A DNA stretch of 64,000 nt from Mycobacterium xenopi (GCF_009936235.1 NZ_AP022314.1:4836001-4900000); one strand, 5' to 3'; shown: positions 37,101 through 45,178, numbered from the stretch's first letter. Program-made: numbers and translations. Notes: generated from the letters alone by a model not told the origin.

Positions 37101-37224
37101 ACAGCAGCATCCCGCCCAGCACCGACTGCTCGGCGGCGAGGTCCTGCGGCGGCTGCCGCCCGAAGTCCTCGCTGGGTGAAGCGGCGTCCATGCCGGGGTA
37201 GCCGAGATCGTCGACAACCGCCAT
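34135..37224 (-). CDS. dnaB: Replicative DNA helicase DnaB with two inteins
   Basis: A 1029-codon gene: about 459 residues of DnaB helicase interrupted by two inteins. The N-terminal domain (AAEQSVLGGMLL) and RecA-like domain are normal. The Walker A sequence ARPGVGK-ST is split after Lys233 by the first intein (residues 234-378); the second intein (546-970) sits in DLRESG-SLEQDSD, near the DNA-binding/ATPase loops. The host C-terminus LHLSRFANMAR is complete. DnaB unwinds DNA at the fork as a hexamer, and both inteins must excise for activity. ATG 37224 follows GGAGGAGG. The two long inteins raise the translated length to more than twice that of the mature helicase. Confidence 0.95.
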   Translation of the reverse strand: MAVVDDLGYPGMDAASPSEDFGRQPPQDLAAEQSVLGGMLLSKDAIADVLERLRPGDFYRPAHQNIYDAILDLYGRGEPADAVTVAAELDRRGLLRRIGGAPYLHTLISTVPTAANAGYYAGIVAEKALLRRLVEAGTRVVQYGYAGAEGSDVAEVVDRAQAEIYDVTDRRLSEDFVALEDLLQPTMDEIDAIASSGGLARGVPTGFHELDEVTNGLHPGQMIIVAARPGVGKALALDTPLPTPSGWTTMGDVAVGDELLGADGQPTRVIAATDVMMGRPCYEVEFSDGTVIVADADHQWPTGYGVRTTAELRCGLDSIAAAGSIARYAERRVTTNLMSPVLQLDAVRRVRSVPVRCIEVDNAAHLYLAGRGMVPTHNSTLGLDFLRSCSIKHRMASVIFSLEMSKSEIVMRLLSAEAKIKLSDMRSGRMSDDDWTRLARRMSEISEAPLYIDDSPNLTMMEIRAKARRLRQKADLKLIVVDYLQLMTSGKKFESRQVEVSEFSRNLKLLAKELDVPVVAISQLNRGPEQRTDKKPMLADLRESGCLTANTRILRADTGAEVTFGELMRTGERPLVWSLDEQLRMVARPMTNVFPSGRKEVFRLRLASGREAEATGNHPFMTINGWTPLEQLKVGDRLAVPRRVPEPVDTQRVADSEVILLAHMISDGSCVKDKPVGYASADEVYLAEVGISPAHFGVTAVRDDYPAARVTTLRPPAPYHLTHRKRNAIAAWLDEQGLFGLRSHEKFVPERVFKLPNDQVALFLRHLWATDGSVRWDDKLGMGRIYYAATSRQLVDDVQQLLLRLGVNSRITKLRKTGYRDCWRLWIDRADNQIAFLTKVGVHGLRSRAAQKVLEELTARVRRPGADTVPKEVWARIVQALSSRQMTYREFAVAADIRPEGSATWTHAPGRPRLHRVAALLQGGALHDLATSDVFWDKIVEITSIGERDVYDGTVPGTNNFVAQGISVHNSLEQDSDMVILLHRPDAFERDDPRGGEADLILAKHRNGPTKTVTVAHQLHLSRFANMAR
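34315..35589 (-). mobile_element. DnaB intein 2 (class 1, LAGLIDADG endonuclease)
   Basis: Residues 546-970 of the precursor (425 residues). It starts with Cys (CLTANTRILRADTG), has the block B motif ATGNHPFMT, and ends VHN before Ser971, the standard Cys1/His-Asn/+1 Ser set of class 1 splicing. Two degenerate DOD motifs (LLAHMISDGS and LRHLWATDGSV) mark a LAGLIDADG homing endonuclease with its aspartates. The site is the one occupied in M. tuberculosis DnaB, from memory. The endonuclease may be active. Confidence 0.9.
36091..36525 (-). mobile_element. DnaB intein 1 (class 3 mini-intein in the P-loop)
   Basis: Residues 234-378 of the precursor, 145 residues, with no endonuclease. The first residue is Ala, not Cys or Ser, so class 1 splicing is impossible. 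Instead the class 3 triplet is present at intein positions Trp67 (DHQW), Cys124 (VRCIEV) and Thr143 (PTHN), followed by the terminal Asn145 and +1 Ser379. In this class Cys124 makes the first attack. The insertion lies between Lys and Ser of the Walker A motif. Confidence 0.9.
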
Positions 37225-37722
37225 GGGCTCTTCACCTCCTCCAGCACAACCCTCGAACGCTCATTCGATCGGCGGTTCGACTGTAGGTCGAAGCACCGAC
37301 AGTTCGTAGCACCCGTCGCGCGCTCCCGAGAAGACCGCCCGCAGTTCGCGAACGCGTCGACGCTAAACGTTGCTGGCACCTACTCCAAGGGCCGCTGTTT
37401 ATGAAGCTGTGCATCGTGTGTGCATATCCGTCGGCACCTGTGTTGAGGCGGCTGTGTACAACTTGTGGACGAATGCGCGGCGTAACAGTATTTCCGCAGA
37501 TAAGAGGACCACGGCAGTGCGCAATTTGTGTGGATGAGAATCTCTTCGGCGTGTCGCGGCAGGTTGCTATGTCGGGCGTGTTGCATTGCAGTCAGTTATT
37601 TCCGGCGTTAACAGACGGTTACGTTCACAGCCGTATTTACTCGGCCGTTAGTTCGCCAGCACAGCCAGCAACGCCCCGGCGGCGGCCGTCATGGCCGCTA
37701 CCGGGGTGGTCGATTCGGTGAG
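37225..37722. other. Gap between dnaB and rplI, with DnaA-box-like sequences
   Basis: About 500 bases, less GC-rich than the surroundings, with the dnaB ribosome-binding site at its left end (GGAGGAGG on the minus strand). M. tuberculosis has a small gene (Rv0057) here; I see no supported reading frame. Two near-matches to the mycobacterial DnaA box (TTGTCCACA on the other strand) are TGTGTACAA at 37453-37461 and TGTGGACGA at 37464-37472, each with one mismatch. Confidence 0.45.
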
Positions 37723-38181
37723 TTAACCCTGCGCGACGACGTCGAGCGTCAGTTCGACATCGATCCCGGGATGCAGATGCACCTTCGCCGTGTGCGCCCC
37801 GAGCGATTTGATGTGCTCCTTGGGCAGCCGCACGATCCGCTTGTCCAGGGTCGGCCCGCCCGCCTTGTTGATGGCGGCGACGACATCGGCGGCGGTCACC
37901 GACCCGAACAGCTTGCCGGTATCGGGTGCGGCCCGCACCGGCAGGGGAATCGGCCCCAGCGCCTCGAGCGCGGCCTTGATCTCGTTCGCGTGCTCGAGGT
38001 CGCGCACCCGTTTGGATTCCCGGGCGCGGCGGATGTCGTCGGCGTGCTTTTGCGCGCCACGCGACGCGACGATCGCCAGCCCCCGTGGAAGCAGGAAGTT
38101 GCGGCCGTAACCGTCTTTGACCTCGACAGTGTCGCCGACCGAGCCGAGGTGGTCGACGTCGGCGGTCAGGATCAGCTTCAT
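37723..38181 (-). CDS. rplI: 50S ribosomal protein L9
   Basis: A 152-residue L9 starting MKLILTADVDHLGSVGD, with the N-terminal rRNA-binding domain (VKDGYGRNFLLPRGLA), a connecting helix and the C-terminal domain ending LDVVAQG. It matches the mycobacterial protein in length. ATG 38181 is set by homology; upstream in-frame sequence is the rpsR-rplI spacer. It is the last gene of the rpsF-ssb-rpsR-rplI operon. Confidence 0.96.
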   Translation of the reverse strand: MKLILTADVDHLGSVGDTVEVKDGYGRNFLLPRGLAIVASRGAQKHADDIRRARESKRVRDLEHANEIKAALEALGPIPLPVRAAPDTGKLFGSVTAADVVAAINKAGGPTLDKRIVRLPKEHIKSLGAHTAKVHLHPGIDVELTLDVVAQG

Positions 38182-38209
38182 CGTGTCGTACTTTCGTCCG
38201 GGTGCGCGA

Positions 38210-38464
38210 CTACCGCGCCGAAGAGGTGAAGGGCAGCAACGCCATCTCGCGGGCATTCTTCACCGCGAGCGCGATGTCGCGCTGGTGCTGTACGCAGTTT
38301 CCGGTGACCCGGCGGGCGCGGATCTTGCCGCGCTCACTGATATAGGTGCGCAGCAGCGCTGTGTCCTTGTAGTCGATCACCAGGTCTTTTTTGGCGCAGA
38401 ACACACACTTGCGTGTCTTGACCGGCTTTTCCGGTGCCGGGCGCCGCTTGCTGGATTTGGCCAT
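38210..38464 (-). CDS. rpsR: 30S ribosomal protein S18
   Basis: An 84-residue S18 (VIDYKDTALLRTYISERGKI core). The N-terminal CVFCAKKD together with GNCVQHQRD gives a zinc-ligand set, so this is the zinc-containing (C+) paralogue that mycobacteria replace under zinc limitation; that statement is family knowledge. It lies between ssb and rplI in the usual operon. S18 pairs with S6, encoded by rpsF in the same operon. Confidence 0.96.
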   Translation of the reverse strand: MAKSSKRRPAPEKPVKTRKCVFCAKKDLVIDYKDTALLRTYISERGKIRARRVTGNCVQHQRDIALAVKNAREMALLPFTSSAR

Positions 38465-38497
38465 GTATGCGTCTCTTTCGTGCCGTGCTGCTTGTGG

Positions 38498-39010
38498 TTA
38501 GAAGGGCGGTTCGTCGTCGCCACCACCGAACGAGCCCGACGCCGGGGCGCTGCCCCACGGGTCGTCCGTGCTTGCGCCGCTGGCCTGGGCCGCCGCTGGG
38601 CGGGGTCCACCGCCACCGCCGAAGCCCCCACCTCCGGCGCCGCTGCGGCTGGCTTTGTTGACCTTAGCGGTGGCGTAGCGCAGTGACGGGCCGATCTCGT
38701 CGACCTCGACCTCGACCACCGTGCGCTTCTCGCCCTCCCGGGTTTCGAACGAACGCTGCTTGAGCCGTCCGGTCACGATCACACGCGACCCGCGGGTCAG
38801 GCTCTCGGCCACGTTCTCGGCGGCCTCACGCCAGATGTTGCACCGCAAAAACAGCGCCTCCCCGTCCTTCCATTCCCCGGTTTGGCGGTCGTAGATCCGC
38901 GGTGTCGACGCCACGGTGAAGTTCGCCACGGCAGCACCCGACGGGGTGAACCGCAGTTCGGGGTCAGCGGTCAAGTTGCCGACGACGGTGATGGTGGTGT
39001 CACCAGCCAC
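38498..39010 (-). CDS. ssb: Single-stranded DNA-binding protein
   Basis: A 170-residue SSB. The OB-fold comprises residues 1-115 (MAGDTTITVVGNLTADPELR, VIVTGRLKQRSFET). A Gly/Pro-rich linker follows, and the acidic tip DDEPPF recruits replication and repair partners. The GTG start at 39010 follows AGGAGG. It works as a tetramer at the fork and lies, as in other actinobacteria, between rpsF and rpsR, within 5 kb of dnaB. Confidence 0.96.
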   Translation of the reverse strand: MAGDTTITVVGNLTADPELRFTPSGAAVANFTVASTPRIYDRQTGEWKDGEALFLRCNIWREAAENVAESLTRGSRVIVTGRLKQRSFETREGEKRTVVEVEVDEIGPSLRYATAKVNKASRSGAGGGGFGGGGGPRPAAAQASGASTDDPWGSAPASGSFGGGDDEPPF

Positions 39011-39117
39011 AACGTCCTCCTGGTTTCGCCGGGTGCTCTGCTCTGCGCGCTGCGCGCAGGCGGCTCAACGCAGAGCCTACGCAACTGCTCCGACGTCTAT
39101 CGTCGTTCATCACCACG

Positions 39118-39408
39118 CTAGTGCTTGTCGGTGCGTAGCACTTTGGTCCGCATGACGGACTCGTTGAGTTTGAGCTGGCGGTCGAGTTCGGTCACCGTCG
39201 CCGGAGCGGCCTTGACGTCGATCACGGCGTAGATGCCCTCAGAGTGCTTCGCGATTTCGTAAGCCAGCCGCCGTCGGCCCCAGATGTCGACTTTCTCCAC
39301 GGTGCCGCCGTCCTTGCGGACGACGTTGAGAAAGGCCTCCAACGAGGGGGCTATCGTGCGCTCGTCGAGGGTCGGGTCGAGGATGACCATGATTTCGTAC
39401 GGACGCAT
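39118..39408 (-). CDS. rpsF: 30S ribosomal protein S6
   Basis: A 96-residue S6, MRPYEIMVILDP to LNESVMRTKVLRTDKH, full length for mycobacteria. ATG 39408 is preceded by GAGGTGATGAGG. First gene of the rpsF-ssb-rpsR-rplI operon. Rv0052, which in M. tuberculosis lies between rpsF and the membrane-protein gene, is absent here: only 84 bases separate rpsF from the upstream gene. Confidence 0.96.
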   Translation of the reverse strand: MRPYEIMVILDPTLDERTIAPSLEAFLNVVRKDGGTVEKVDIWGRRRLAYEIAKHSEGIYAVIDVKAAPATVTELDRQLKLNESVMRTKVLRTDKH

Positions 39409-39492
39409 GGGAACCTCATCACCTCCTATGGTCGTGTGCGGCCACGGTCGGATCCGTGGCAGGAGGGTCGCCTGCGTCGGCAACCGCACAGG

Positions 39493-41127
39493 CTACCGGA
39501 TGCTCGCGTGGCTTGGGTAATCGTCGGCCGCAGGCCGGCGCAGCTTCGGCGGTCGCAGCCGGCCGGGCAGCCAGCTGGGCGGCGCGTCGGCGGCCCGGTC
39601 GAAGACGCCGCCCGCCGGATCATCCAGGCGCCCGCCCCAGCGCACCAGGTCCTCGCTGGGGCGATAGATCTGGCGCACCACCAGCACACACAGCAGCACC
39701 ACGGCGGCATCGCGCAGCAGCACCGCGGCGGTGAACCACTGCTCGGGCAGCCCTCGATTGGGCATGCTGTACAGGTAATACATTCGCGGCACCCACACCA
39801 CCGCATCAATCGTCATCCACGCCAGCAGGATCCGTCGATGGGGCAACGCCAGCACCGCCAGCGGCACCAGCCACAGCGAGAACTGCGGGCTCCACACCTT
39901 GTTGGTCAACAGGAACGCCGCCACCACCAAAAATGTCAGCTGCGCCACCCGGGGTCGCTGCGGAGCCGTCAGTGCGACGTATGCGATTGCGCTGCAACAC
40001 AAGAGGAACAGCACTGCGACGACGGTGTTCAACACCACCGGCGGCTGCCAAAAGCCGAGTCCGGGGTCGAAGCCACGCCAGCCGGTGAACGACTTCACGA
40101 CGTTGTAGACCGAATCCATGTCGTCGCCGCGTCGGGTGTTGAGCCGGAAGAACTCCGACCACCCCCGCGGAAACAGCACCATCACCGGGAGATTCACCGC
40201 CAGCCACGTGGCAAGCACCGCCGCAGCCGCGCGAACTACCTCCGCGAGCCGCCCCACCCGAATGCCCAGCACCACCAGCGGAACCAGAAACAACACCGGA
40301 TACAGCTTGGCTGCGACGCCCAGGCCGATCAGCACACCGGCCAGCACCGGCCGCCGGCGGGCCCAGGCCAGCAGCCCGCTGATAGCGAAAGCTGTTGGCA
40401 ACGCGTCGAAATTGGTGAAGGCCTGAAAGATCAACAACGGCGAGGCGGCCACCAGGGCTGCGTCCCACACCCGCCGGCCGGCCAGTCCCGCGCTGGCCCA
40501 CACGGTCGCCAGCCAGGCCAGCGCCAACCCGAACGCGGCGACATCGAAAAACACCACCACCTCGGCCACCACGGGCAGCACATGCAGCTTGCTCAACGCG
40601 GTATACGTCTTGGCCAGCGCCATCGACGCGTACTGATAGACCCCGGTCAACACCGGATACTCCATGTAGCGCACCGCGGGTCCGCCGTCGTAGCGGGTCT
40701 GTGGTTTGCCGGCCGAGTCGGTTTCCACCCAACTGGACTTGTAGGGAAACTTCCCTTGGCTCAACAACTCTGCGCCGTAGAGCGGCACGGTGTCGGAGTA
40801 GCACAACTGGTAGTACGCACGCTGGTTGGACCAGTTGGCCACTCGCTGGTCGCCGGGTCCGGTGCCGGTGCTCTGCAGGCACGGGGCCTTCGTCGACCAG
40901 CCCAGCGCCAAGAACACCAGCGCGATCACAAACATCACCCGCAGCGGGGTCAAGAACGGCGCGCGGCCGATGAGGGCGTGCCGGCCCACCGGCCCGCCGA
41001 TCACCGTCGACAGCGCTGAGCCCAAAGCGTCTGTGCGGCTGGGGCAATCGCGGTCGTCGGCGCTGCGCAAGTCAGCCGCCAATGGCCGCGGCGAGACGAT
41101 CGTGCGGCGGGTGTCGGCGTCGGTCAC
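39493..41127 (-). CDS. Membrane glycosyltransferase-like protein (Rv0051-like, DUF2029 type)
   Basis: A 544-residue polytopic protein starting at GTG 41127, which overlaps the ponA1 stop (GTGA). About ten membrane segments are visible (such as VMFVIALVFLALGW, LAGVLIGLGVAAKLYPVLFL, VLATWLAVNLPVMVLF). The GLGVAAKLYPVL segment is typical of GT87/DUF2029 alpha-mannosyltransferase-like proteins. Family members transfer mannose from polyprenyl-phosphate donors in cell-wall lipoglycan synthesis; whether this one does is an inference. It is translationally coupled to ponA1. Confidence 0.85.
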   Translation of the reverse strand: MTDADTRRTIVSPRPLAADLRSADDRDCPSRTDALGSALSTVIGGPVGRHALIGRAPFLTPLRVMFVIALVFLALGWSTKAPCLQSTGTGPGDQRVANWSNQRAYYQLCYSDTVPLYGAELLSQGKFPYKSSWVETDSAGKPQTRYDGGPAVRYMEYPVLTGVYQYASMALAKTYTALSKLHVLPVVAEVVVFFDVAAFGLALAWLATVWASAGLAGRRVWDAALVAASPLLIFQAFTNFDALPTAFAISGLLAWARRRPVLAGVLIGLGVAAKLYPVLFLVPLVVLGIRVGRLAEVVRAAAAVLATWLAVNLPVMVLFPRGWSEFFRLNTRRGDDMDSVYNVVKSFTGWRGFDPGLGFWQPPVVLNTVVAVLFLLCCSAIAYVALTAPQRPRVAQLTFLVVAAFLLTNKVWSPQFSLWLVPLAVLALPHRRILLAWMTIDAVVWVPRMYYLYSMPNRGLPEQWFTAAVLLRDAAVVLLCVLVVRQIYRPSEDLVRWGGRLDDPAGGVFDRAADAPPSWLPGRLRPPKLRRPAADDYPSHASIR

Positions 41128-43691
41128 GGCGGCGGTGCGGGCGCTTGGGGCGCTCCTGGCGGTGCGAAAGGACCTGGCCCGCCTGGCGCCGGCGCGACAG
41201 GTCCGGGTGCCGGCGCCACGGGAACAGTGGTGGGCGGGCCGACCGGAATCGTGATGCCCGGTGCCACTTCGATCGTCGGCTGGATCACCGTCTCCGACGG
41301 CGGCGCCTCCACCCGCGGGGGCGGGGCCGCGGGCACCCCGGCGTAGCCACCGATCGTGGCCGGCTTGGGAAAGGACTCGTTGGGGGTGCCCTTCAGCGCG
41401 CCGTCCATGGTCGCCTTCCAGATGTCCGACGGCAAGCTCGACCCCCATACCGGCGAACCCCACTTGTTGACCAGCGGCTTGTCGCCCCGGACGGTGCCGA
41501 CCCAGACCGCGGTCGACAGCGACGGCGTGTAACCAACCATCCAGGCGTCCTTGTTCGCGTCGGTGTCACCCAACTGCGTGGTCCCGGTCTTGGCCGCCGA
41601 CGGCCGCCCGCCGGCCAGGTTGTGCCCGCGCGAATAGCCGGCTATCGGCTGCATCGCGGAAGTGACGTTGTCGGCGACGGCCTTGTCGATGCGCTGCTCG
41701 CCGTTGTTGGCCTGGGTAGCGGCGTCGAAGAGCACCTGGCCGTCGGAGTTGACGACCTTTTGCACGAAATGCGGTGCGTGGTAGACACCCGACGCCGCCA
41801 GAGTGGCGTAGGCCGAGGCCATATCGATGACCCGAGTCTGATATTGGCCCAACACAATTCCGTTGTTCGGTGGGCCGCCCTTACCGTCTTCGGACAACGT
41901 GTGCGGAACTCCGGGAAAGCTGGTGGCGACGCCGGCCTGGTGCGCGGCGTCGGCGACGTCCTGCGGGCCGTGCTTCAGCTTGAGCATCAACCGGTAATAG
42001 GAGGTGTTGAGCGAACGTTTCAGCGCCTCGGCGATAGAGCACGTGCCGCAGCTTTCACCCTCCACGTTGCTGATCTTGATGCCGTCGACCGTCAGCGGTG
42101 AACTATCCACCTGGTAACCCAGGCCGATGCCTTGCTCCAGGGCGGCCACCAACGCGAAGACCTTGAACGACGACCCGGTCTGCAGCCCCGCCTGGGCGAA
42201 GTCGAAACCGTTGGCGTCCGCGCCGCCGTAGTACGCGCGCACCGCGCCGCTGTGCGGATCGATCGACACCACCGCGGCCCGCATCTCAGGGTCTTGGCCG
42301 TCGAGGTAGGTCGACACCGCCTTCTCCGCCGCCCGCTGGGCTTGCGGATCGATGGTGGTCGTGATCTGCAGACCCTGGGTGTAGAGCGTCTTTTCGTCGA
42401 TGTTGAACAGGTCCAGCAGTTCCTTGGTCACCTGCCGTTCAATCAGACCGTTGGGTCCGGTGGTTTGGTTCTGCGCGCGGGCCAGCTCCGGCGGCACGGT
42501 TTGCGGAAACACTTGCTGCGTACGGTCACTCGGTGACAACGCCCCGGTTTCCACCATCCCGTCGAGCACCCAGTTCCAGCGGATGGTCGCACCCTTGAGA
42601 TTGACGGCGGGATCCAGCGCGGACGGTCGCTGGATCAGTGCCGCCAGCAGCGCGCCCTCTGCGACGGTGAGCTGCTCGACGGGTTTGTCGAAATACGCCT
42701 TGGACGCGGCGGCGATCCCGTAGGCGCCGCGGCCGAAGTAGATGATGTTCAGATAGGCCTGCAGCACATCGTCTTTGGACCACTCCCCCGACATCTTCGT
42801 GGCGACGACGAGCTCTTTGGCCTTGCGGATCAACCCGCCGAACCCGGTGCGTTGCGACCCGACCAGCGCGTTCTTCACGTACTGCTGAGTGATCGTCGAG
42901 CCGCCTTGCAGGTCGCCGCCAAACATATTGTTCTTCACCGCCCGCGCGAAACCCGTCAACGAAAAGCCGGGATTGGAGTAGAAGTTGCGGTCTTCGGCGG
43001 CCAGCACTGCCCGGCGCACATGCACGGGTACCTGCTTGAGGTCGACGTCGACCCGATTACCCTCGGGCGGAATGATTTTGGCGAGCTCAGAGCCGTCGCT
43101 GGCCAGGATCGTCGAGACCTGGTTGGTACGAATGTCGCCCGGCTTGGGAACATCGACAATGAAGTAAGCCATGGCGAAGGTGATGATCGGCAACACCAAC
43201 AGCACGACCGCGCCGGCGTAGAGGCCGCGTCGCACCCACATCCAGTTGAGGCGATGCACCCAATCCCAATTCAGCTCCTGCAGTTGCCGGCCCAGTCGGC
43301 CAAGCCAGCCCAGCTGCGGCCCGGGCCGCGGGCCACCGGGTGGCGGGCTGCCGGTCAGCGGGCGGCGCCGTCGCGGCGGCGGTGAGGCGCCGTCCAGCGC
43401 AGCCGCGACCTTTTCGATCGGAGCCCGCTGCGGGGTTCTGGAACGGGTGCCATCCAGCGCGGCCTTGACCTCTTCGATCGGGTCGCGCAGGCCGGGCGAG
43501 GTGTCGTCGGTGACGGGCGGCAGGACCGTCGTCAACCGGTCGTCGGGAGGAATCGGCCGATGCGGTGAACCGGGCGCCGGGCGGGAAGGGCCGCGTGACC
43601 GGCGATCCCCGCGGTGTTTGGGTGCACCACCTGGCGTCGGCCCGCGGGGGACGTCGGTGGATGAGCGGTCGTAGCGCCCGTCGCTATTCAC
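41124..43691 (-). CDS. ponA1: Bifunctional class A penicillin-binding protein PonA1
   Basis: About 855 residues. A Pro/Arg-rich cytoplasmic tail is followed by one membrane helix (AVVLLVLPIITFAMAYFIV). The transglycosylase domain has AAEDRNFYSNPGF and GGSTITQQYVKNAL. The transpeptidase domain has SSFK (TGSSFKVFAL), SLN (KRSLNTSYY) and KTG (AAKTGTTQLGD). A Pro-rich tail follows. It polymerises and cross-links peptidoglycan at the poles. I chose GTG 43691, which overlaps the upstream DUF5318 stop (GTGAATAG); an upstream start is possible but its added sequence looks like overlap. The gene sits between DUF5318 and the DUF2029 protein, as in M. tuberculosis. Confidence 0.95.
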   Translation of the reverse strand: MNSDGRYDRSSTDVPRGPTPGGAPKHRGDRRSRGPSRPAPGSPHRPIPPDDRLTTVLPPVTDDTSPGLRDPIEEVKAALDGTRSRTPQRAPIEKVAAALDGASPPPRRRRPLTGSPPPGGPRPGPQLGWLGRLGRQLQELNWDWVHRLNWMWVRRGLYAGAVVLLVLPIITFAMAYFIVDVPKPGDIRTNQVSTILASDGSELAKIIPPEGNRVDVDLKQVPVHVRRAVLAAEDRNFYSNPGFSLTGFARAVKNNMFGGDLQGGSTITQQYVKNALVGSQRTGFGGLIRKAKELVVATKMSGEWSKDDVLQAYLNIIYFGRGAYGIAAASKAYFDKPVEQLTVAEGALLAALIQRPSALDPAVNLKGATIRWNWVLDGMVETGALSPSDRTQQVFPQTVPPELARAQNQTTGPNGLIERQVTKELLDLFNIDEKTLYTQGLQITTTIDPQAQRAAEKAVSTYLDGQDPEMRAAVVSIDPHSGAVRAYYGGADANGFDFAQAGLQTGSSFKVFALVAALEQGIGLGYQVDSSPLTVDGIKISNVEGESCGTCSIAEALKRSLNTSYYRLMLKLKHGPQDVADAAHQAGVATSFPGVPHTLSEDGKGGPPNNGIVLGQYQTRVIDMASAYATLAASGVYHAPHFVQKVVNSDGQVLFDAATQANNGEQRIDKAVADNVTSAMQPIAGYSRGHNLAGGRPSAAKTGTTQLGDTDANKDAWMVGYTPSLSTAVWVGTVRGDKPLVNKWGSPVWGSSLPSDIWKATMDGALKGTPNESFPKPATIGGYAGVPAAPPPRVEAPPSETVIQPTIEVAPGITIPVGPPTTVPVAPAPGPVAPAPGGPGPFAPPGAPQAPAPPP

Positions 43692-44118
43692 TGGCCGTGC
43701 GGGCACCATTGCGCGCCGCCCGGGTGCCGCGCGACCCCCGAGGAGGACGGGCTGGGCGAGCCGCACCCAGGACGTACGACTTGACCAGGTGATTCCAGCG
43801 GCAGGTCCGACATACCTCCACTACGTGTACCGAAAACTCGTCGAAGCGGGACGCCAGCAAGACCAGCTCTTCGGTCGTACGGGCCGAACCCGACACCGGC
43901 CCCAGATGCTCACCGAACACCCACGACACCAGCGTCAGCTGCTCTTTGCGGCAGATCGGGCACATCACCGGGCTGGGTTTGCCATGGTATTTCGCGGCGC
44001 GCAGCAGATAGGGATCCGCGTCGCACACCTCGGAGATGCCGGTACGTCCCGAGTACACCTCGGCCAGCAGTGAGCGGCGGCGCAACGCGTAGTCCACCAC
44101 CTGTCGCTGGAGTCGCAT
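43684..44118 (-). CDS. DUF5318 protein (Rv0049-like)
   Basis: A 144-residue soluble protein (MRLQRQVVDYALRRRSLLAE), with two Cys pairs, MCPICRKEQL and VCRTCRW, that probably bind zinc. C-terminus basic, with LVKSYVLG. The stop overlaps the ponA1 start. It is conserved in mycobacteria immediately upstream of ponA1; the role is unknown. Confidence 0.85.
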   Translation of the reverse strand: MRLQRQVVDYALRRRSLLAEVYSGRTGISEVCDADPYLLRAAKYHGKPSPVMCPICRKEQLTLVSWVFGEHLGPVSGSARTTEELVLLASRFDEFSVHVVEVCRTCRWNHLVKSYVLGAARPARPPRGSRGTRAARNGARTASE

Positions 44119-44231
44119 GCTGACCAGAGTACGTCCGCGCGGCCCTTACCGAGATGTTGGCCAAAATGTTGTGCGGCTTTCCCCACTACGCGGGCTGGGT
44201 GCACCTGGCGGGTTGCCATACGATCGTCGCC

Positions 44232-45074
44232 GTGGCGACGCGGCAGACCCCCGCGACCCGGGCCAAAGACAGCGACCGGGAACAGACCTGCCGCGCGCTG
44301 GACACCGCGCTCAGCGACGGCGAACTGTCCATGGAAGAACACCGGGAGCGGATCAAAGCGGCCACCAGTGCCGTCACGCTGGGCGAGCTTCAGACGCTGG
44401 TGGCCGACCTGCAGTCGGCGCCCGCCCCGGTGCAACCACCCCCACCCGCGACACCGACCAGGTCGAGCAGCTGGGGCGTCATGATCGCCGCGCTCGTCGT
44501 CGCGGTGCTGCTCGGCGTGGGCATCGGGTGGGGCCTCTACGGCAACACCTCCTCGCCGCTAGACTTCACGTCCGATCCTGGTGCCAAACCCGACGGCGTC
44601 GCGCCGACGGTACTCACACCCCCCAGGCAGCTGCAGTCGCTGGGCGGGCTGACCGGCCTGATCGACCAGACCCGCAAAAGGTTCGGCGACATCACGGGTT
44701 TTCGGCTGGTCATCTACCCGGACTACGCGGTGATTGACCGCCCCGACCCCAACCGGGACCGTCGCCAGCTCAGCTACACCTACCGCGGCGGCTGGGGAGA
44801 CCCGACCGCCTCGGCGAAGACCAGCGACGCCGACGCCGTCGACCTGAGCCGGTTCGACCCCAAGGCGACCGTGGGCATCCTGCGCGGCGCCCCGGAGACC
44901 CTCGGCATCAAACAGCCGGACGTCAAAACCACGTACCTGGTGATCGAGCCGGCCCGCGACCCGACCACGCCGGGCGCCCTGTCGCTGTCGGTGTATGTGT
45001 CCAGCGATTACGGCAGCGGCTACATCGCATTCGCCGGCGACGGCACCGTCAAACAGGTGAACTATCCGTCCTGA
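44232..45074 (+). CDS. DUF1707 membrane-anchored protein (Rv0048c-like)
   Basis: A 280-residue protein from GTG 44232. The N-terminal DUF1707 domain (TCRALDTALSDGELSMEEHR) and a Pro-rich linker precede one membrane helix (VMIAALVVAVLLGVGIGWGL). An extracytoplasmic beta-rich domain ends the protein. DUF1707 occurs in small actinobacterial membrane proteins of unknown function. It is divergent from DUF5318-ponA1, and its stop lies 140 bases before padR. Confidence 0.85.
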   Translation: MATRQTPATRAKDSDREQTCRALDTALSDGELSMEEHRERIKAATSAVTLGELQTLVADLQSAPAPVQPPPPATPTRSSSWGVMIAALVVAVLLGVGIGWGLYGNTSSPLDFTSDPGAKPDGVAPTVLTPPRQLQSLGGLTGLIDQTRKRFGDITGFRLVIYPDYAVIDRPDPNRDRRQLSYTYRGGWGDPTASAKTSDADAVDLSRFDPKATVGILRGAPETLGIKQPDVKTTYLVIEPARDPTTPGALSLSVYVSSDYGSGYIAFAGDGTVKQVNYPS

Positions 45075-45137
45075 GCCTCGCCGGGACCTGGCAGGCCGTT
45101 GAACGCCGCACAAACGAAAGCTGGTGTGGTGGCAAAT

Positions 45138-45178
45138 ATATCGGGACGATATTATTACTCGAGGCTGTGTCCCGATAT
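45138..45178. promoter_or_regulatory. Inverted repeat upstream of padR, likely operator
   Basis: ATATCGGGAC (45138-45147) and GTCCCGATAT (45169-45178) are perfect 10-base inverted repeats 31 bases centre to centre, about three helical turns. The left half is part of TATCGGGACGATA and the right half lies in TGTCCCGATATGACA, both partly symmetric. Position 38 bases before the padR start and AT-rich spacer fit an operator-promoter for autoregulation of padR (and ino1). Confidence 0.55.

Noticed and set aside
35809..37179. 456-codon frame antisense to dnaB
   Set aside because: Covers the helicase and inteins in the opposite frame with no recognisable protein; shadow.
39244..41019. 591-codon open frame on the plus strand
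   Set aside because: It is exactly antisense to the DUF2029 membrane-protein gene, is His/Gln/Arg rich and has no domain; a high-GC shadow.
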